A DNA stretch of 64,000 nucleotides from Inhella proteolytica. GTDB lineage: Bacteria; Pseudomonadota; Gammaproteobacteria; Burkholderiales; Burkholderiaceae_C. Location: contig NZ_JAEDAK010000002.1 in assembly GCF_016093275.1 (NCBI RefSeq), positions 124,001 through 188,000 of the forward strand, read 5' to 3'. Of the stretch, positions 24,566-35,619 are shown in pieces. The first letter of the stretch is position 1; every line of letters begins with the position of its first letter. The notes under the pieces were generated by a model, which saw only the letters and a program-made list of their open reading frames with translations, did no database searches and was not told where the DNA came from. The translations under genes were made by a program, and so were the position numbers.

Positions 24566-26180
24566 CGTCGCTGAAGCCCATCAGGCGCAGCAGCAGGTAG
24601 TTCACCGCCGCCTCGCCGGGCCGGCTGCCCACGCAGACGATCTCGGCATAGCGGCTCACTCCGGCTTTCTTCAGCAGGGCCCAGATCTCGTGCGCGGGCT
24701 TCGGGGCCCCGTCGGCCTGCAGCAGCTCGCGGTAAGGCAACTGGCGCACCTCGCCCTCCGGCAGGCCTGCCGGACGTTGCTCGCCCGACACCAGATACAG
24801 CTTGGGGTACTGGCCCTGGCTGTCACCGGCCTGACGGATCAGCGGCCCGGGCTGCGTGCGCGGCGCTCGGGCCACCGGCTTGGCGCCCATCGCCTCCCGG
24901 CTCAGGGTCTGGCCGCGCAGACCCCATTCATCCACCGACTGGCGCAGCAGCGCCACCTGGCGCTGGCCCAGCTGCTCCAGTGCCAGCAGGCTCAGGGCCG
25001 TGGCTTCGTTGATGCCGCTCTCGCCCACGATCACCGCCTCGTCCTCCGGACGCACGCCCTGCTGCCCCAGTCGGGCGGCCAGTGCCTGCGGGTCGTGCAA
25101 ATGCCGCTCGATCCAGGTGGCCGGCAGGTTCTGCGCATGGGGCAGGTGCCCCAAGGCAAAGGCCGCGGGCTCGCGCACGTCCAGCACGGCGATGCGTGTC
25201 ACGCCCATGCGGCGAAGCAGCGGGGCGTCCCAGCCGGCCAGCCAGTCGGCCTCGCGCAGCAGCTGCGGGCGGCCGTAGGTCCAGAAAGGCAGCTGGCGCT
25301 CGTCGCGCAGCCAGGCCAGCTGCGACTCCTGGAACAGGCGCACGTCCGGGTAGCCGGCCAGCATGCGCAGCGCAAAGAACGGCACCGCCGCCGCCACGCC
25401 GCCACCGCAGTGCGCATGCACCTGCTGCTCGGGCCGGATGCCCAGGTGCAGGGCCATGCGGCGGATCTCGGCGGGCGACTTGAAGGTCTTGTCGGCGTTG
25501 AAGAAGTCTTCCGAGGGCGCCAGGATGGCGTTCGGCACATGGCCGGCGCGGTCGAAGAAGCGCCGGCCGCCGTAGTGATATTCAGGCTCCAGCGCCTCCA
25601 CCAGCGCGTGGCGCTGCGGGTCCGCCGAGGCAGCCAGGAACTCCGGCAGGCGCACGCGCAGCTCCTCGCGCAGGGGGCCCAGCTCCAACCGGCCGGGAGC
25701 GGGCGCCGGCGTGGCCTCCTGCGTCAGCGCGCCGCCCAGGGCCTTCCAGCGGGCCAGGCCGCCGTCCAGCAGGGCCAGCTGCTGCTGCGGCACGCCCAGC
25801 CGCAGCAGGTCGTAGTAGACGCGTGGGGCCATCGAGTCGCCCCCCTGGTCCATCACCACGATGCGCTGGCCGGGGTTCAGGCCCCAGCTGCGCAGCAGCT
25901 CGGCCATCTGCGCCGGGCTGCGCTCGTGGATGGCGTAGCCGTAGAGATTGACGGACACCGCACCCGGCACATGGCCGGCCGCATGCCGGGGCGGCAGCGA
26001 GGCATCGAGCAGGCGCAGGTCCTCGCGCCCCAACTGCTGCTGCAGCCACTCCACGCTGACCAGTGGGCCGGGCAGATCGAGCGCCAGCGCCGGGCGAGCC
26101 AGCAACAGGAACAGGAGTGCCAGCGCCGCCCGAAAGGCCTGCAGGGTGCGGCGCAGACCGTTGTGGATGAGGGGGTTCAT
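24546..26180 (-). CDS. Exported multi-module rhodanese (sulfurtransferase-like)
   Basis: The product has 544 aa. A signal peptide (about 1-34, ending ARPALALD) leads to three full rhodanese-like modules and a fourth C-terminal one that may be partial. The active-loop Cys is present in module 2 (HAHCGGGVAAAV, Cys258) and module 4 (IVCVGSRPGEAAV, Cys516), but is missing in module 1 (VMDQGGDSMA) and module 3 (IVGESGINEA). The alternation of inactive and active modules is like a doubled thiosulfate sulfurtransferase (SseA type). It would act in the periplasm, moving sulfane sulfur or binding thiosulfate; the acceptor is unknown. The ATG at 26180 was chosen over an in-frame GTG at 26207 because it gives a better signal peptide. 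Confidence 0.82.
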   Translation of the reverse strand: MNPLIHNGLRRTLQAFRAALALLFLLLARPALALDLPGPLVSVEWLQQQLGREDLRLLDASLPPRHAAGHVPGAVSVNLYGYAIHERSPAQMAELLRSWGLNPGQRIVVMDQGGDSMAPRVYYDLLRLGVPQQQLALLDGGLARWKALGGALTQEATPAPAPGRLELGPLREELRVRLPEFLAASADPQRHALVEALEPEYHYGGRRFFDRAGHVPNAILAPSEDFFNADKTFKSPAEIRRMALHLGIRPEQQVHAHCGGGVAAAVPFFALRMLAGYPDVRLFQESQLAWLRDERQLPFWTYGRPQLLREADWLAGWDAPLLRRMGVTRIAVLDVREPAAFALGHLPHAQNLPATWIERHLHDPQALAARLGQQGVRPEDEAVIVGESGINEATALSLLALEQLGQRQVALLRQSVDEWGLRGQTLSREAMGAKPVARAPRTQPGPLIRQAGDSQGQYPKLYLVSGEQRPAGLPEGEVRQLPYRELLQADGAPKPAHEIWALLKKAGVSRYAEIVCVGSRPGEAAVNYLLLRLMGFSDVKVLLP

Positions 26181-26344
26181 GGGCCAATTCCCTTGCCGGC
26201 GATGCACAGGCCAGTCACCCCGGTCCAGCGGCTGGCCACGCCACTGTGGCGGGCCGCGCCGGCGTCGCAGCGCCCCGAGCGACGAGCCGCGCCCCGGCCG
26301 CGCCCAGACGCGCCCGGCGGGAGCGAACGGCGGTGAGCGGGCCG

Positions 26345-26379
26345 GCCCAGAAACGACGAAGCCGCCCGAGGGCGGCTTC
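26345..26379 (-). terminator. Hairpin terminator of the small exported-protein gene
   Basis: GAAGCCGCC (26358-26366) and GGCGGCTTC (26371-26379) form a perfect 9-bp stem with a four-base loop. On the minus strand it is followed by GTCGTTTCT, a weak U-rich tail. It lies 19 bp after the stop of the gene at 26399-26752. Confidence 0.6.
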
Positions 26380-26398
26380 GCATCCGGTGCGGCGCGCT

Positions 26399-26752
26399 TC
26401 AGCCGACCTGCGGACGGCTGGGATGGGCTCCCACGCGGTCGCCGCCCCCGCGCTCGGTGCGCGGCAACTCCAGGCGCTGTGCCGGGGCGCTGCCGTCCTG
26501 CCCTTCCTGGGGCTCGAACTGGCCGTTGCGCTCGTTCGCCGGCGCAGGAGCGGCGGCCTCGCTGCGCGGCTGCACCGGCGCCACCGGCGTCGTGGCCGGC
26601 AGTGGCTTGGTCTCCAGCGGCACCGTCGGGCTGCGCTTGCCGGTCACGATCAACTTGGCCAGCTTGACCAGCTCACTGGCCTGGGCGGCAGGCGCCGGCG
26701 CCCACAGGGCGGCGGCCAGGACGGCAAACAGCAGGGGACGGACGGCACTCAT
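26399..26752 (-). CDS. Small exported protein of unknown function
   Basis: The product has 117 aa. A convincing signal peptide (MSAVRPLLFAVLAAALWAPA, then PAAQAS) is followed by ELVKLAKLIVTGKR and then a low-complexity Pro/Ala/Glu/Arg tail with no recognisable domain. The ATG at 26752 was chosen because it starts the signal peptide; the longer open frame has no coding-like sequence. It is followed by a good hairpin terminator, which supports a real gene. I do not recognise it. Confidence 0.6.
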   Translation of the reverse strand: MSAVRPLLFAVLAAALWAPAPAAQASELVKLAKLIVTGKRSPTVPLETKPLPATTPVAPVQPRSEAAAPAPANERNGQFEPQEGQDGSAPAQRLELPRTERGGGDRVGAHPSRPQVG

Positions 26753-26911
26753 GGTTTTCCCTAGGTCTTCTTGGGGTCGGTTGAACCCTGTTTGGAATGG
26801 CCGGGAGTGTCTGCGCGTCAGGGGGGGTGCCACAAGGCGGGGGTGACGAATGACCCTTTTGCGGGCATGAACTGCCTTGGCGGGGGATCAGCTGCGGCCT
26901 GGCGCGCCGAA

Positions 26912-26946
26912 CCGGGGGGGCCGGCGCGCCAGCGGGGGCCCCCCGG
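26912..26946 (-). terminator. GC-rich hairpin after the BON-domain gene
   Basis: CCGGGGGGGCC (26912-26922) pairs with GGCCCCCCGG (26937-26946) with one bulged base. It begins three bases after the BON gene's stop codon on the minus strand. There is no U tract. The loop contains a GGCGCGCC palindrome that also occurs at 26901-26908. Confidence 0.45.
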
Positions 26947-26948
26947 AT

Positions 26949-27263
26949 TCAGCTGACGACGATGTCGTTGCGCACCGCCACCACCCCAGAGGTGGAGCGG
27001 GCCAGCTTTTCCGCCTGCCAGCGCTCTTCGGCCGTCTTGGCAAAGCCGGAGAGCTGCACCACGCCCTTCAGGGTCTCGACCTTGATGGCCATGGCGCTGA
27101 CGCGCGGGTCCGCGGCGAATTTCGCCTTCACCCGCGAGGTCAGGGTGGCGTCGTCGACATAGGCGCCGACGGTTTCCTGTTCGCGCCAGACGGCGCAGCC
27201 TTGCAACGGGCCCAGGCCCAGACCGAGGGCCAGCGTCAGGGGAAGCAACTTGAGCAGTTTCAT
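26949..27263 (-). CDS. BON-domain lipoprotein
   Basis: The product has 104 aa. A lipoprotein signal (MKLLKLLPLTLALGLGLG) ends in the lipobox LQGC. One BON domain fills the rest (DDATLTSRVKAKFAADPRVS, then AIKVETLKGVVQLSGFAKTA and ending GVVAVRNDIVV). BON proteins (OsmY/DolP class) sit in the periplasm or outer membrane and bind phospholipid. The ATG at 27263 has a strong ribosome binding site (GGAAGGAAGG). It stands alone between two hairpins; stress regulation would be typical of the family, but no promoter was identified. Confidence 0.85.
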   Translation of the reverse strand: MKLLKLLPLTLALGLGLGPLQGCAVWREQETVGAYVDDATLTSRVKAKFAADPRVSAMAIKVETLKGVVQLSGFAKTAEERWQAEKLARSTSGVVAVRNDIVVS

Positions 27264-27425
27264 GGGGCCTTCCTTCCGGAAGGGGCTCAACGGCTCGGGC
27301 CGAACGGGTGACTTCATCGCGACTCCTTCCGGCCCGTGACAGGAGCCGGCACCGACACCGTAGGCCGGGGCGGCCCTCCGCCCTATCAGCCTGCGCCCCG
27401 ATTCCCTGTCGGACAGGACCGACAG

Positions 27426-27443
27426 CCGGGCCGTTCGGCCCGG
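27426..27443 (-). terminator. Hairpin downstream of zapE
   Basis: CCGGGCC (27426-27432) and GGCCCGG (27437-27443) form a perfect stem with a four-base loop, 48 bp beyond the zapE stop on the minus strand. A neighbouring short palindrome, CTGTCGGACAG, lies at 27407-27417. Neither has a U tract, so assignment as the operon's terminator is tentative. Confidence 0.35.
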
Positions 27444-27490
27444 GCGCCAGCGCGCCGTCCTGCACGCGGACGCGCCGCGCACCGACCGGG

Positions 27491-28588
27491 TCAGGTCAGA
27501 CCGGTATCCACCTCGCGACGCGCCTGCGCCAGGTACTCGGCCGACTGCATCTCGCGCAGCCGGCTCACCGTGCGCGGAAACTCATGCGCCAGCGGGCCCT
27601 CGGTATAGAGCTGCTCCGGCTCCACCGCGGCGGAGATCACCAGCTTGACCTTGCGGTCGTACAGCACGTCCACCAGCCAGGTGAAGCGGCGCGCCTCGCT
27701 GGCCAGGCGCACCGGCATTTCCGGCACCTCGGACAGGAAGACGGTGTGGAACTGGGTCGCCAGCTCCAGGTAGTCGTTCTGCGAGCGCGGGCCGCCGCAC
27801 AGGGTGGCGAAATCGAACCAGACCACGCCGCCAGCGCGCCGCTTGGCGCGCAGGGTGCGGTGCTCGATGTGCAGCACCGGGTCTTCATCGGCCACCTCGG
27901 CCAGTTCGCCGAACAGCACGTCCAGCGCCGTCTCGGCACGCGGGCCCAGCGGGCAGTGGTAGACCTTGGCGTCGGTCAGCGTACGGCGCCGGTAGTCGAC
28001 GCCGGCATCCACGTTGACGATCTCCATGCCCTGCTTGAGCAGGGCGATGGCGGGCAGGATGCGGTCGCGGTGCAGGCCGTTGGGGTAGAGCCCGTCGGGG
28101 TGGAAGTTGCTCGTCGTCACCATGCCGATGCGGTGCTTGGCCATGCCTTCCAGCAGGCGCAGCAGGATCATCGCGTCGGTCACGTCGGCGACGTGGAACT
28201 CGTCGAAGCAAATCAGGCGGTAGCGCCGCGCCATGCGCCGGCACAACTCGTCGATCGGATCGGCAATGCCCTTGAGCTCGTGCAGCTCGCGGTGCACCTC
28301 GCGCATGAACTCGTGGAAGTGCAGGCGCGCCTTGCGCTGCAGTGGCACGGCGTGGAAGAAGGCATCCATCAGGAAGCTCTTACCCCGCCCCACCCCGCCG
28401 TACAGGTACACGCCGCGCGGGATCGGCGGCTTGACCAACAGCTTGGTCACCGCATTGCCGCGTCGCGCCTTGTAGGCGATCCAGTCGTCCTCGCAGCGCT
28501 GCAGGGCCGCCAGGCCCTGCAGCTGCGCGGCGTCGGCTTTGAAGCCGCGCGAAGCCAGTTCGGCCTGGTAGGCCGAGCTTGTGGACAC
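27491..28588 (-). CDS. zapE: Cell division protein ZapE (AFG1-like ATPase)
   Basis: The product has 365 aa. The Walker A motif is YLYGGVGRGKSFLMD, Walker B is LICFDEFHVADVTDAM, and an arginine-containing sensor segment follows (VTTSNFHPDGLYPNGLHRDR). This is the AFG1/ZapE family; ZapE destabilises FtsZ polymers near the end of constriction. The start is GTG at 28588, seven bp after the lpdA stop; no ATG is available in frame upstream before the lpdA stop. It is the last gene of the sucA operon, a position often seen in Burkholderiales. Confidence 0.93.
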   Translation of the reverse strand: MSTSSAYQAELASRGFKADAAQLQGLAALQRCEDDWIAYKARRGNAVTKLLVKPPIPRGVYLYGGVGRGKSFLMDAFFHAVPLQRKARLHFHEFMREVHRELHELKGIADPIDELCRRMARRYRLICFDEFHVADVTDAMILLRLLEGMAKHRIGMVTTSNFHPDGLYPNGLHRDRILPAIALLKQGMEIVNVDAGVDYRRRTLTDAKVYHCPLGPRAETALDVLFGELAEVADEDPVLHIEHRTLRAKRRAGGVVWFDFATLCGGPRSQNDYLELATQFHTVFLSEVPEMPVRLASEARRFTWLVDVLYDRKVKLVISAAVEPEQLYTEGPLAHEFPRTVSRLREMQSAEYLAQARREVDTGLT

Positions 28589-28595
28589 GTCGTGC

Positions 28596-30017
<1,422 letters not shown>

Positions 30018-30027
30018 GAGGAAACCT

Positions 30028-30354
30028 TCAGACTTCCTCTGGCACAAAGAGCCAGAGGAGCAAATACAAGAGGACGCCGCTGCCGAAGCACAGCACCAGA
30101 CCCACCAGGATCAGGCGCCAGATCCAGGTCTCGACGCCGCTGAGCTTGGCAATGCCGCCGCACACGCCGCCGAGCATCCGGTCACTCTTGCTGCGGCGCA
30201 GCTTGGCCACCTCGTCCAGCGGGCTGCCGCCCGCCGGTGCCGCCGTGCCACCGCCGCCGATCACCCGCTCCTTGGCGCGGGTGTATTCCTCGTCGCTGAG
30301 CGCACCCTGCGCGTGCAGCTGCTTCAGGCGTTCGAGTTCTTCGGCGATGGCCAT
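30028..30354 (-). CDS. SHOCT + PspC domain membrane protein
   Basis: The product has 108 aa. The N-terminal short domain ([20 protein letters not shown]) is a SHOCT motif. After a Gly/Pro linker comes a PspC domain ([19 protein letters not shown]) with one long hydrophobic segment ([20 protein letters not shown]) and the end [10 protein letters not shown]. PspC proteins take part in envelope stress responses; SHOCT is a presumed oligomerisation module. It is wedged between sucB and lpdA with gaps of 15 and 10 bp, so it is expressed with the 2-oxoglutarate dehydrogenase genes. Its job there is unknown. Confidence 0.9.
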   Translation of the reverse strand: MAIAEELERLKQLHAQGALSDEEYTRAKERVIGGGGTAAPAGGSPLDEVAKLRRSKSDRMLGGVCGGIAKLSGVETWIWRLILVGLVLCFGSGVLLYLLLWLFVPEEV

Positions 30355-30369
30355 GGCGGCTCCCGAGGG

Positions 30370-31623
<1,254 letters not shown>

Positions 31624-31644
31624 GGTGTGTTCTTCTTTGCTTGC

Positions 31645-34500
31645 TTATTTGGTGAGGACAAAGCCCTTGAGCTTGGCGAAGGCCTGATCCAGCAGGGCCT
31701 TCTGCTGCTCCTGGTGCAGACCGGCGTAGCCACAGGCGGGCGAGGCCGAGGCGGGACGGCCGGCGTAGCCCAGCTTCTGGCCATCGGCCATGTTTTCGTG
31801 CACGTAGTGCTGCACGAAGAACCAGGCGCCCTGGTTCTGCGGTTCGTCCTGGCACCACACCAGTTCGGTGGCGTTCGGATACTTCTTCAACTCGGCGGCG
31901 AAGGCCTTGTGCGGGAAGGGGTAGAGCTGCTCGACGCGGATGATGGCCACGTCGTCGGCCTTCTTCTCCTCGCGCTTCTTCTGCAGGTCGTAGACCACCT
32001 TGCCCGAGCAGACCAGCACGCGCTTGACCTTGTCGCCCTTGACGTTGGCATCGGTCTCGCCGATCACCGTCTTGAACTCGCCCTTGGTGAACTCCTGCAG
32101 CGGCGAGGTCGCGTCCTTGGCGCGCAGCAGGCTCTTGGGGGTCATGATGACCAGGGGCTTGCGGAACATGCGCAGCATCTGGCGGCGCAGCACATGGAAG
32201 ATCTGCGAGGCCGTGGTGGGCTGCACGATCTGCATGTTGTTGTCCGCGGCCAACTGCATGAAGCGCTCCAGGCGCGCCGAGCTGTGCTCGGGGCCTTGGC
32301 CCTCGTAGCCGTGCGGCAGCATCATGGTCAGGCCGTTGGCACGGCCCCACTTCACCTCGCCGCTGGCGATGAACTGGTCGATCACCACCTGGGCGCCGTT
32401 CACGAAGTCGCCGAACTGCGCTTCCCAGATCGTCAGCGTGTTCGGTTCGGCGGCGGCATAGCCGTACTCGAAGCCCAGCACCGCTTCCTCGCTGAGGATG
32501 GAGTCGATGACCGTGAAGGGCGCCTGACCCTCGGCCACGTTCTGCAGCGGGATGTAGGTGCCTTCGTCCCAGTTGGCGCGCTGCTGGTCATGCAGCACGG
32601 CGTGGCGGTGCGTGAAGGTGCCGCGGCCACAGTCCTCACCGGACAGGCGCACCGGGTAGCCGGAGGCCACCAGCGAGGCGAAGGCCATGGCCTCGCCCAT
32701 GCCCCAGTCCACGTTCGTCTCGCCCCTGCCCATGGCGGCGCGGTCGGCGTACACCTTGGCGGCCAGCGGGTGGGCGGCGAAATCCTTGGGCAGGGTCGTC
32801 AGCTTCTCTGCCAGGCGCTTCCACTCGGCGCCGGGGATCGCCGTGTCGCAGCTGTCGGTCCACTTCTTGCCGAGGAAGGGCGACCAGTCGGTCGCGTACT
32901 TGCTCTTGAAGTTGGTCAGCACCGGGTCGACGGTGTGGCGGCCTTCGTCCATCGCGGTGCGATAGGCCTTGATCATGTCGTCAGGGCCCTGCTCGGGCAG
33001 CACGCCCTGGGCCACCAGCTTGTCGGCGTAGACCTTGCGCGTGCCCGGGTGCTGGGCGATCTTCTTGTACATCAGCGGCTGGGTCAGGGCCGGCGTGTCC
33101 TGCTCGTTGTGGCCGAGCTTGCGGAAGCAGACGATGTCCAGCACCACGTCCTTGCGGAACTGCGCGCGGTAGTCCATGCACAGCTGCATGGCCCACACCA
33201 CGGCCTCGGGGTCGTCGCCGTTCACGTGCAGCACCGGCGCCTCGATCATCTTGACGACGTCGGAGCAGTAGGTGGTGGAACGCAGGTCGCGCGGGTCGCT
33301 GGTGGTGAAGCCGATCTGGTTGTTGATGACCAGGTGCACGGTGCCGCCGGTGCGGTAGCCGCGCGTCTGCGCCATCGCCAGGGTTTCCTGCACCACGCCT
33401 TGGCCACCGAAGGCGGCATCGCCGTGCACCAGCACGGGCAGCACCTGGCGGCCTTCCTTGTCACCGCGGCGATCCTGGCGGGCGCGCACGCTGCCCTCGA
33501 CCACCGGGTTGACGATCTCCAGGTGCGAGGGGTTGAAGGCCAGGCTCAGATGCACCGGGCCGCCAGGGGTGCTGACGTCCGAACTGAAGCCCTGGTGGTA
33601 CTTCACGTCGCCGGCCGGCAGGTCGATGTCCTTCTTGCCTTCGAACTCGGCGAACAGCTCCGAGGGCATCTTGCCCAGGGTGTTCACCAGCACGTTCAGG
33701 CGGCCGCGGTGGGCCATGCCGATGACGATTTCCTGCACGCCGTTCTCGCCGGCGCGGCGGATCAGCTCGTCCATCGCGGCGATGAAGCTCTCACCGCCTT
33801 CCAGGCTGAAGCGCTTCTGGCCGACGTACTTGGTGTGCAGGTAGCGCTCCAGGCCTTCGGCCGCCGTCAGGCGCTCCAGGATGGCCTTCTTCTTCTCGGC
33901 CGTGAAGTTCGGGCGACCGAGCTGCTTTTCAAGACGCTCCTGCCACCAGCGCTTCTCGCCCGGGTCCGTGCAGTGCATGAACTCGGCGCCGATGCTGCCG
34001 CAGTAACTCTCGCGCAGCGCCTGGTGGATGGCGCGCAGCGTCATGGTCTCGCCACCGAAATACGTGTTGGTGGCGGAGAAATTGATGTCCATGTCGGACT
34101 CGGACAGGTCGTAGAACGCCGGTTCGAGTTCGGGGATCTTGGGGCGCTCGGCGCGCTTGAGCGGGTCCAGATCGGCCCAGCGGTTGCCCAGGAAGCGGTA
34201 GGCCGCGATCAGGCTCTGCACATGCACCTGCTTGCGGGCCACGGCCAGATCGGCACTGCTGGCCTTGCTGGCGAAGGCGTTGGCCTTGGCGCGCTGGGCG
34301 AAGCTCTCGACCACCGGGGCATGCGCCACGTCGCGGGCGTCGGTGCCATTGGTGGCGGGCACATGTTGCAGCGCGTCAAAGTAGGCGCGCCAGTTGTCCG
34401 GCACCGAACCGGGGTTGTCGAGGTAGGCCTCGTACATCTCTTCCACATAGGGCGCATTGCCCCCGAAGAGGTACGAGTTCGACCTGTATTGCTGCATCAT
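31645..34500 (-). CDS. sucA: 2-oxoglutarate dehydrogenase E1 component
   Basis: The product has 951 aa, the usual length for SucA/OdhA. It is the thiamine-diphosphate enzyme that decarboxylates 2-oxoglutarate and succinylates the E2 lipoyl group. The N-terminal E2-interaction peptide (SYLFGGNAPYVEEMYEAYLD) is present. So are the TPP-binding HGDAAFGGQGVVQETLAM and NNQIGFTTSDPRD, and the C-terminal LPHGYEGQGPEHSSARLERF. The double ATG at 34500/34497 follows a ribosome binding site (GAGG). It is the first gene of sucA-sucB-PspC-lpdA-zapE. Confidence 0.97.
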   Translation of the reverse strand: MMQQYRSNSYLFGGNAPYVEEMYEAYLDNPGSVPDNWRAYFDALQHVPATNGTDARDVAHAPVVESFAQRAKANAFASKASSADLAVARKQVHVQSLIAAYRFLGNRWADLDPLKRAERPKIPELEPAFYDLSESDMDINFSATNTYFGGETMTLRAIHQALRESYCGSIGAEFMHCTDPGEKRWWQERLEKQLGRPNFTAEKKKAILERLTAAEGLERYLHTKYVGQKRFSLEGGESFIAAMDELIRRAGENGVQEIVIGMAHRGRLNVLVNTLGKMPSELFAEFEGKKDIDLPAGDVKYHQGFSSDVSTPGGPVHLSLAFNPSHLEIVNPVVEGSVRARQDRRGDKEGRQVLPVLVHGDAAFGGQGVVQETLAMAQTRGYRTGGTVHLVINNQIGFTTSDPRDLRSTTYCSDVVKMIEAPVLHVNGDDPEAVVWAMQLCMDYRAQFRKDVVLDIVCFRKLGHNEQDTPALTQPLMYKKIAQHPGTRKVYADKLVAQGVLPEQGPDDMIKAYRTAMDEGRHTVDPVLTNFKSKYATDWSPFLGKKWTDSCDTAIPGAEWKRLAEKLTTLPKDFAAHPLAAKVYADRAAMGRGETNVDWGMGEAMAFASLVASGYPVRLSGEDCGRGTFTHRHAVLHDQQRANWDEGTYIPLQNVAEGQAPFTVIDSILSEEAVLGFEYGYAAAEPNTLTIWEAQFGDFVNGAQVVIDQFIASGEVKWGRANGLTMMLPHGYEGQGPEHSSARLERFMQLAADNNMQIVQPTTASQIFHVLRRQMLRMFRKPLVIMTPKSLLRAKDATSPLQEFTKGEFKTVIGETDANVKGDKVKRVLVCSGKVVYDLQKKREEKKADDVAIIRVEQLYPFPHKAFAAELKKYPNATELVWCQDEPQNQGAWFFVQHYVHENMADGQKLGYAGRPASASPACGYAGLHQEQQKALLDQAFAKLKGFVLTK

Positions 34501-34767
34501 TTCGCTGACCTCACGCTTCGGTTTCCAAAGCAATTGGCTGGTTATCGAACCTTCCGCGACACGGCCAGACCGGTTAGCGGATTGCGACCCGTAATGGGGG
34601 ACGGGAAGGGCTACAAGTGGGCAAACTCTGAAATCCATTCCGCTCAGTTACATACGGACTGAGCGGGGCGCCGACTGTAGCACCGGGTCTCTTCCAGGAA
34701 GCTGACGGCGGGCAATGGCCTAGACTGGCGAAATTCGACCAACTGGTAAAACTACAGGAGCCTGGCG
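34501..34767. promoter_or_regulatory. Divergent promoter region between sucA and the 2OG oxygenase gene
   Basis: This 267-bp gene-free stretch must contain the sucA operon promoter and the promoter of the oxygenase gene at 34768. It holds a perfect 8-bp inverted repeat, CCGCTCAG (34640-34647) and CTGAGCGG (34659-34666), around 11 bases, which could be an operator. Clear promoter hexamers were not assigned. Confidence 0.35.
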
Positions 34768-35610
34768 ATGGAAGTGCAAGTTGTTGATTACCGCGCCCCC
34801 GACGCCGCCGAGCGCTTCACGCGCAGCCTGCATGAAACCGGCTTCGGCGTGCTGAAGAACCACCCCATCCCGCAGGAGCTGGTCGAGCGCATCTACAAGA
34901 CCTGGCTGGAATTCTTCGACTCCGACGCCAAGCACGAGTACGCCTTCAGCAAGGAAAAGCAGGACGGCTACTTCAGCACCGCCATCTCCGAGACGGCCAA
35001 GGGCTTCACGCAGAAGGACATCAAGGAGTACTTCCACATCTACCCCTGGGGTCGCATCCCGCCGCAGCTGAAGGCCGATGCCATGGATTACTACGCCAAG
35101 GCCAACGCCCTGGCCGAGGAGCTGCTGGGCTGGGTGGAGCGCTACACCCCGCCGGAAATCGCCAAGAGTTACCGCGAGCCGCTCTCCAACATGATCAAGG
35201 GCAGCGACCACACCTTGCTGCGCGTGCTGCGCTACCCGCCGCTGACCGGCAACGAGCCGCCCGGTGCCGTTCGCGCCGCGGCGCATGGCGACATCAACCT
35301 GCTCACCATCCTGCCCGCCGCCAACGAGCCGGGCCTGCAGATCAAGGGCACCGACAACCAGTGGCGCGACGTGCCCTGCGACTTCGGCACCCTGGCCATC
35401 AACATCGGCGACATGCTGCAGGAAGCCAGCCAGGGCTACTACCCCAGCACCCTGCACCAGGTGCTGAACCCCACCGGCGAGGGCGCCAAGCGCAGCCGCG
35501 TCTCCTTGCCGCTGTTCCTGCACCCACGCAACGACGTGGTGCTGAGCGATCGCTACACCGCCGGCAGCTACCTGGACGAGCGACTGCGCGAGCTGGGCGT
35601 GAAAAGCTAA
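34768..35610 (+). CDS. 2-oxoglutarate/Fe(II)-dependent dioxygenase, isopenicillin N synthase family
   Basis: The product has 280 aa. The double-stranded beta-helix iron ligands are His173 and Asp175 (AAAHGDINLLT) and His230 (STLHQVLNP), and the 2-oxoglutarate-binding Arg-x-Ser is R244/S246 (RSRVSLPLFL). The N-terminal DIOX_N segment (ERFTRSLHETGFGVLKNHPI) matches the IPNS-like family. The substrate is unknown. It is divergent from the sucA operon, whose substrate is its co-substrate, and is followed after 9 bp by a kinase gene. Confidence 0.9.
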   Translation: MEVQVVDYRAPDAAERFTRSLHETGFGVLKNHPIPQELVERIYKTWLEFFDSDAKHEYAFSKEKQDGYFSTAISETAKGFTQKDIKEYFHIYPWGRIPPQLKADAMDYYAKANALAEELLGWVERYTPPEIAKSYREPLSNMIKGSDHTLLRVLRYPPLTGNEPPGAVRAAAHGDINLLTILPAANEPGLQIKGTDNQWRDVPCDFGTLAINIGDMLQEASQGYYPSTLHQVLNPTGEGAKRSRVSLPLFLHPRNDVVLSDRYTAGSYLDERLRELGVKS

Positions 35611-35619
35611 CCTCGGGCC

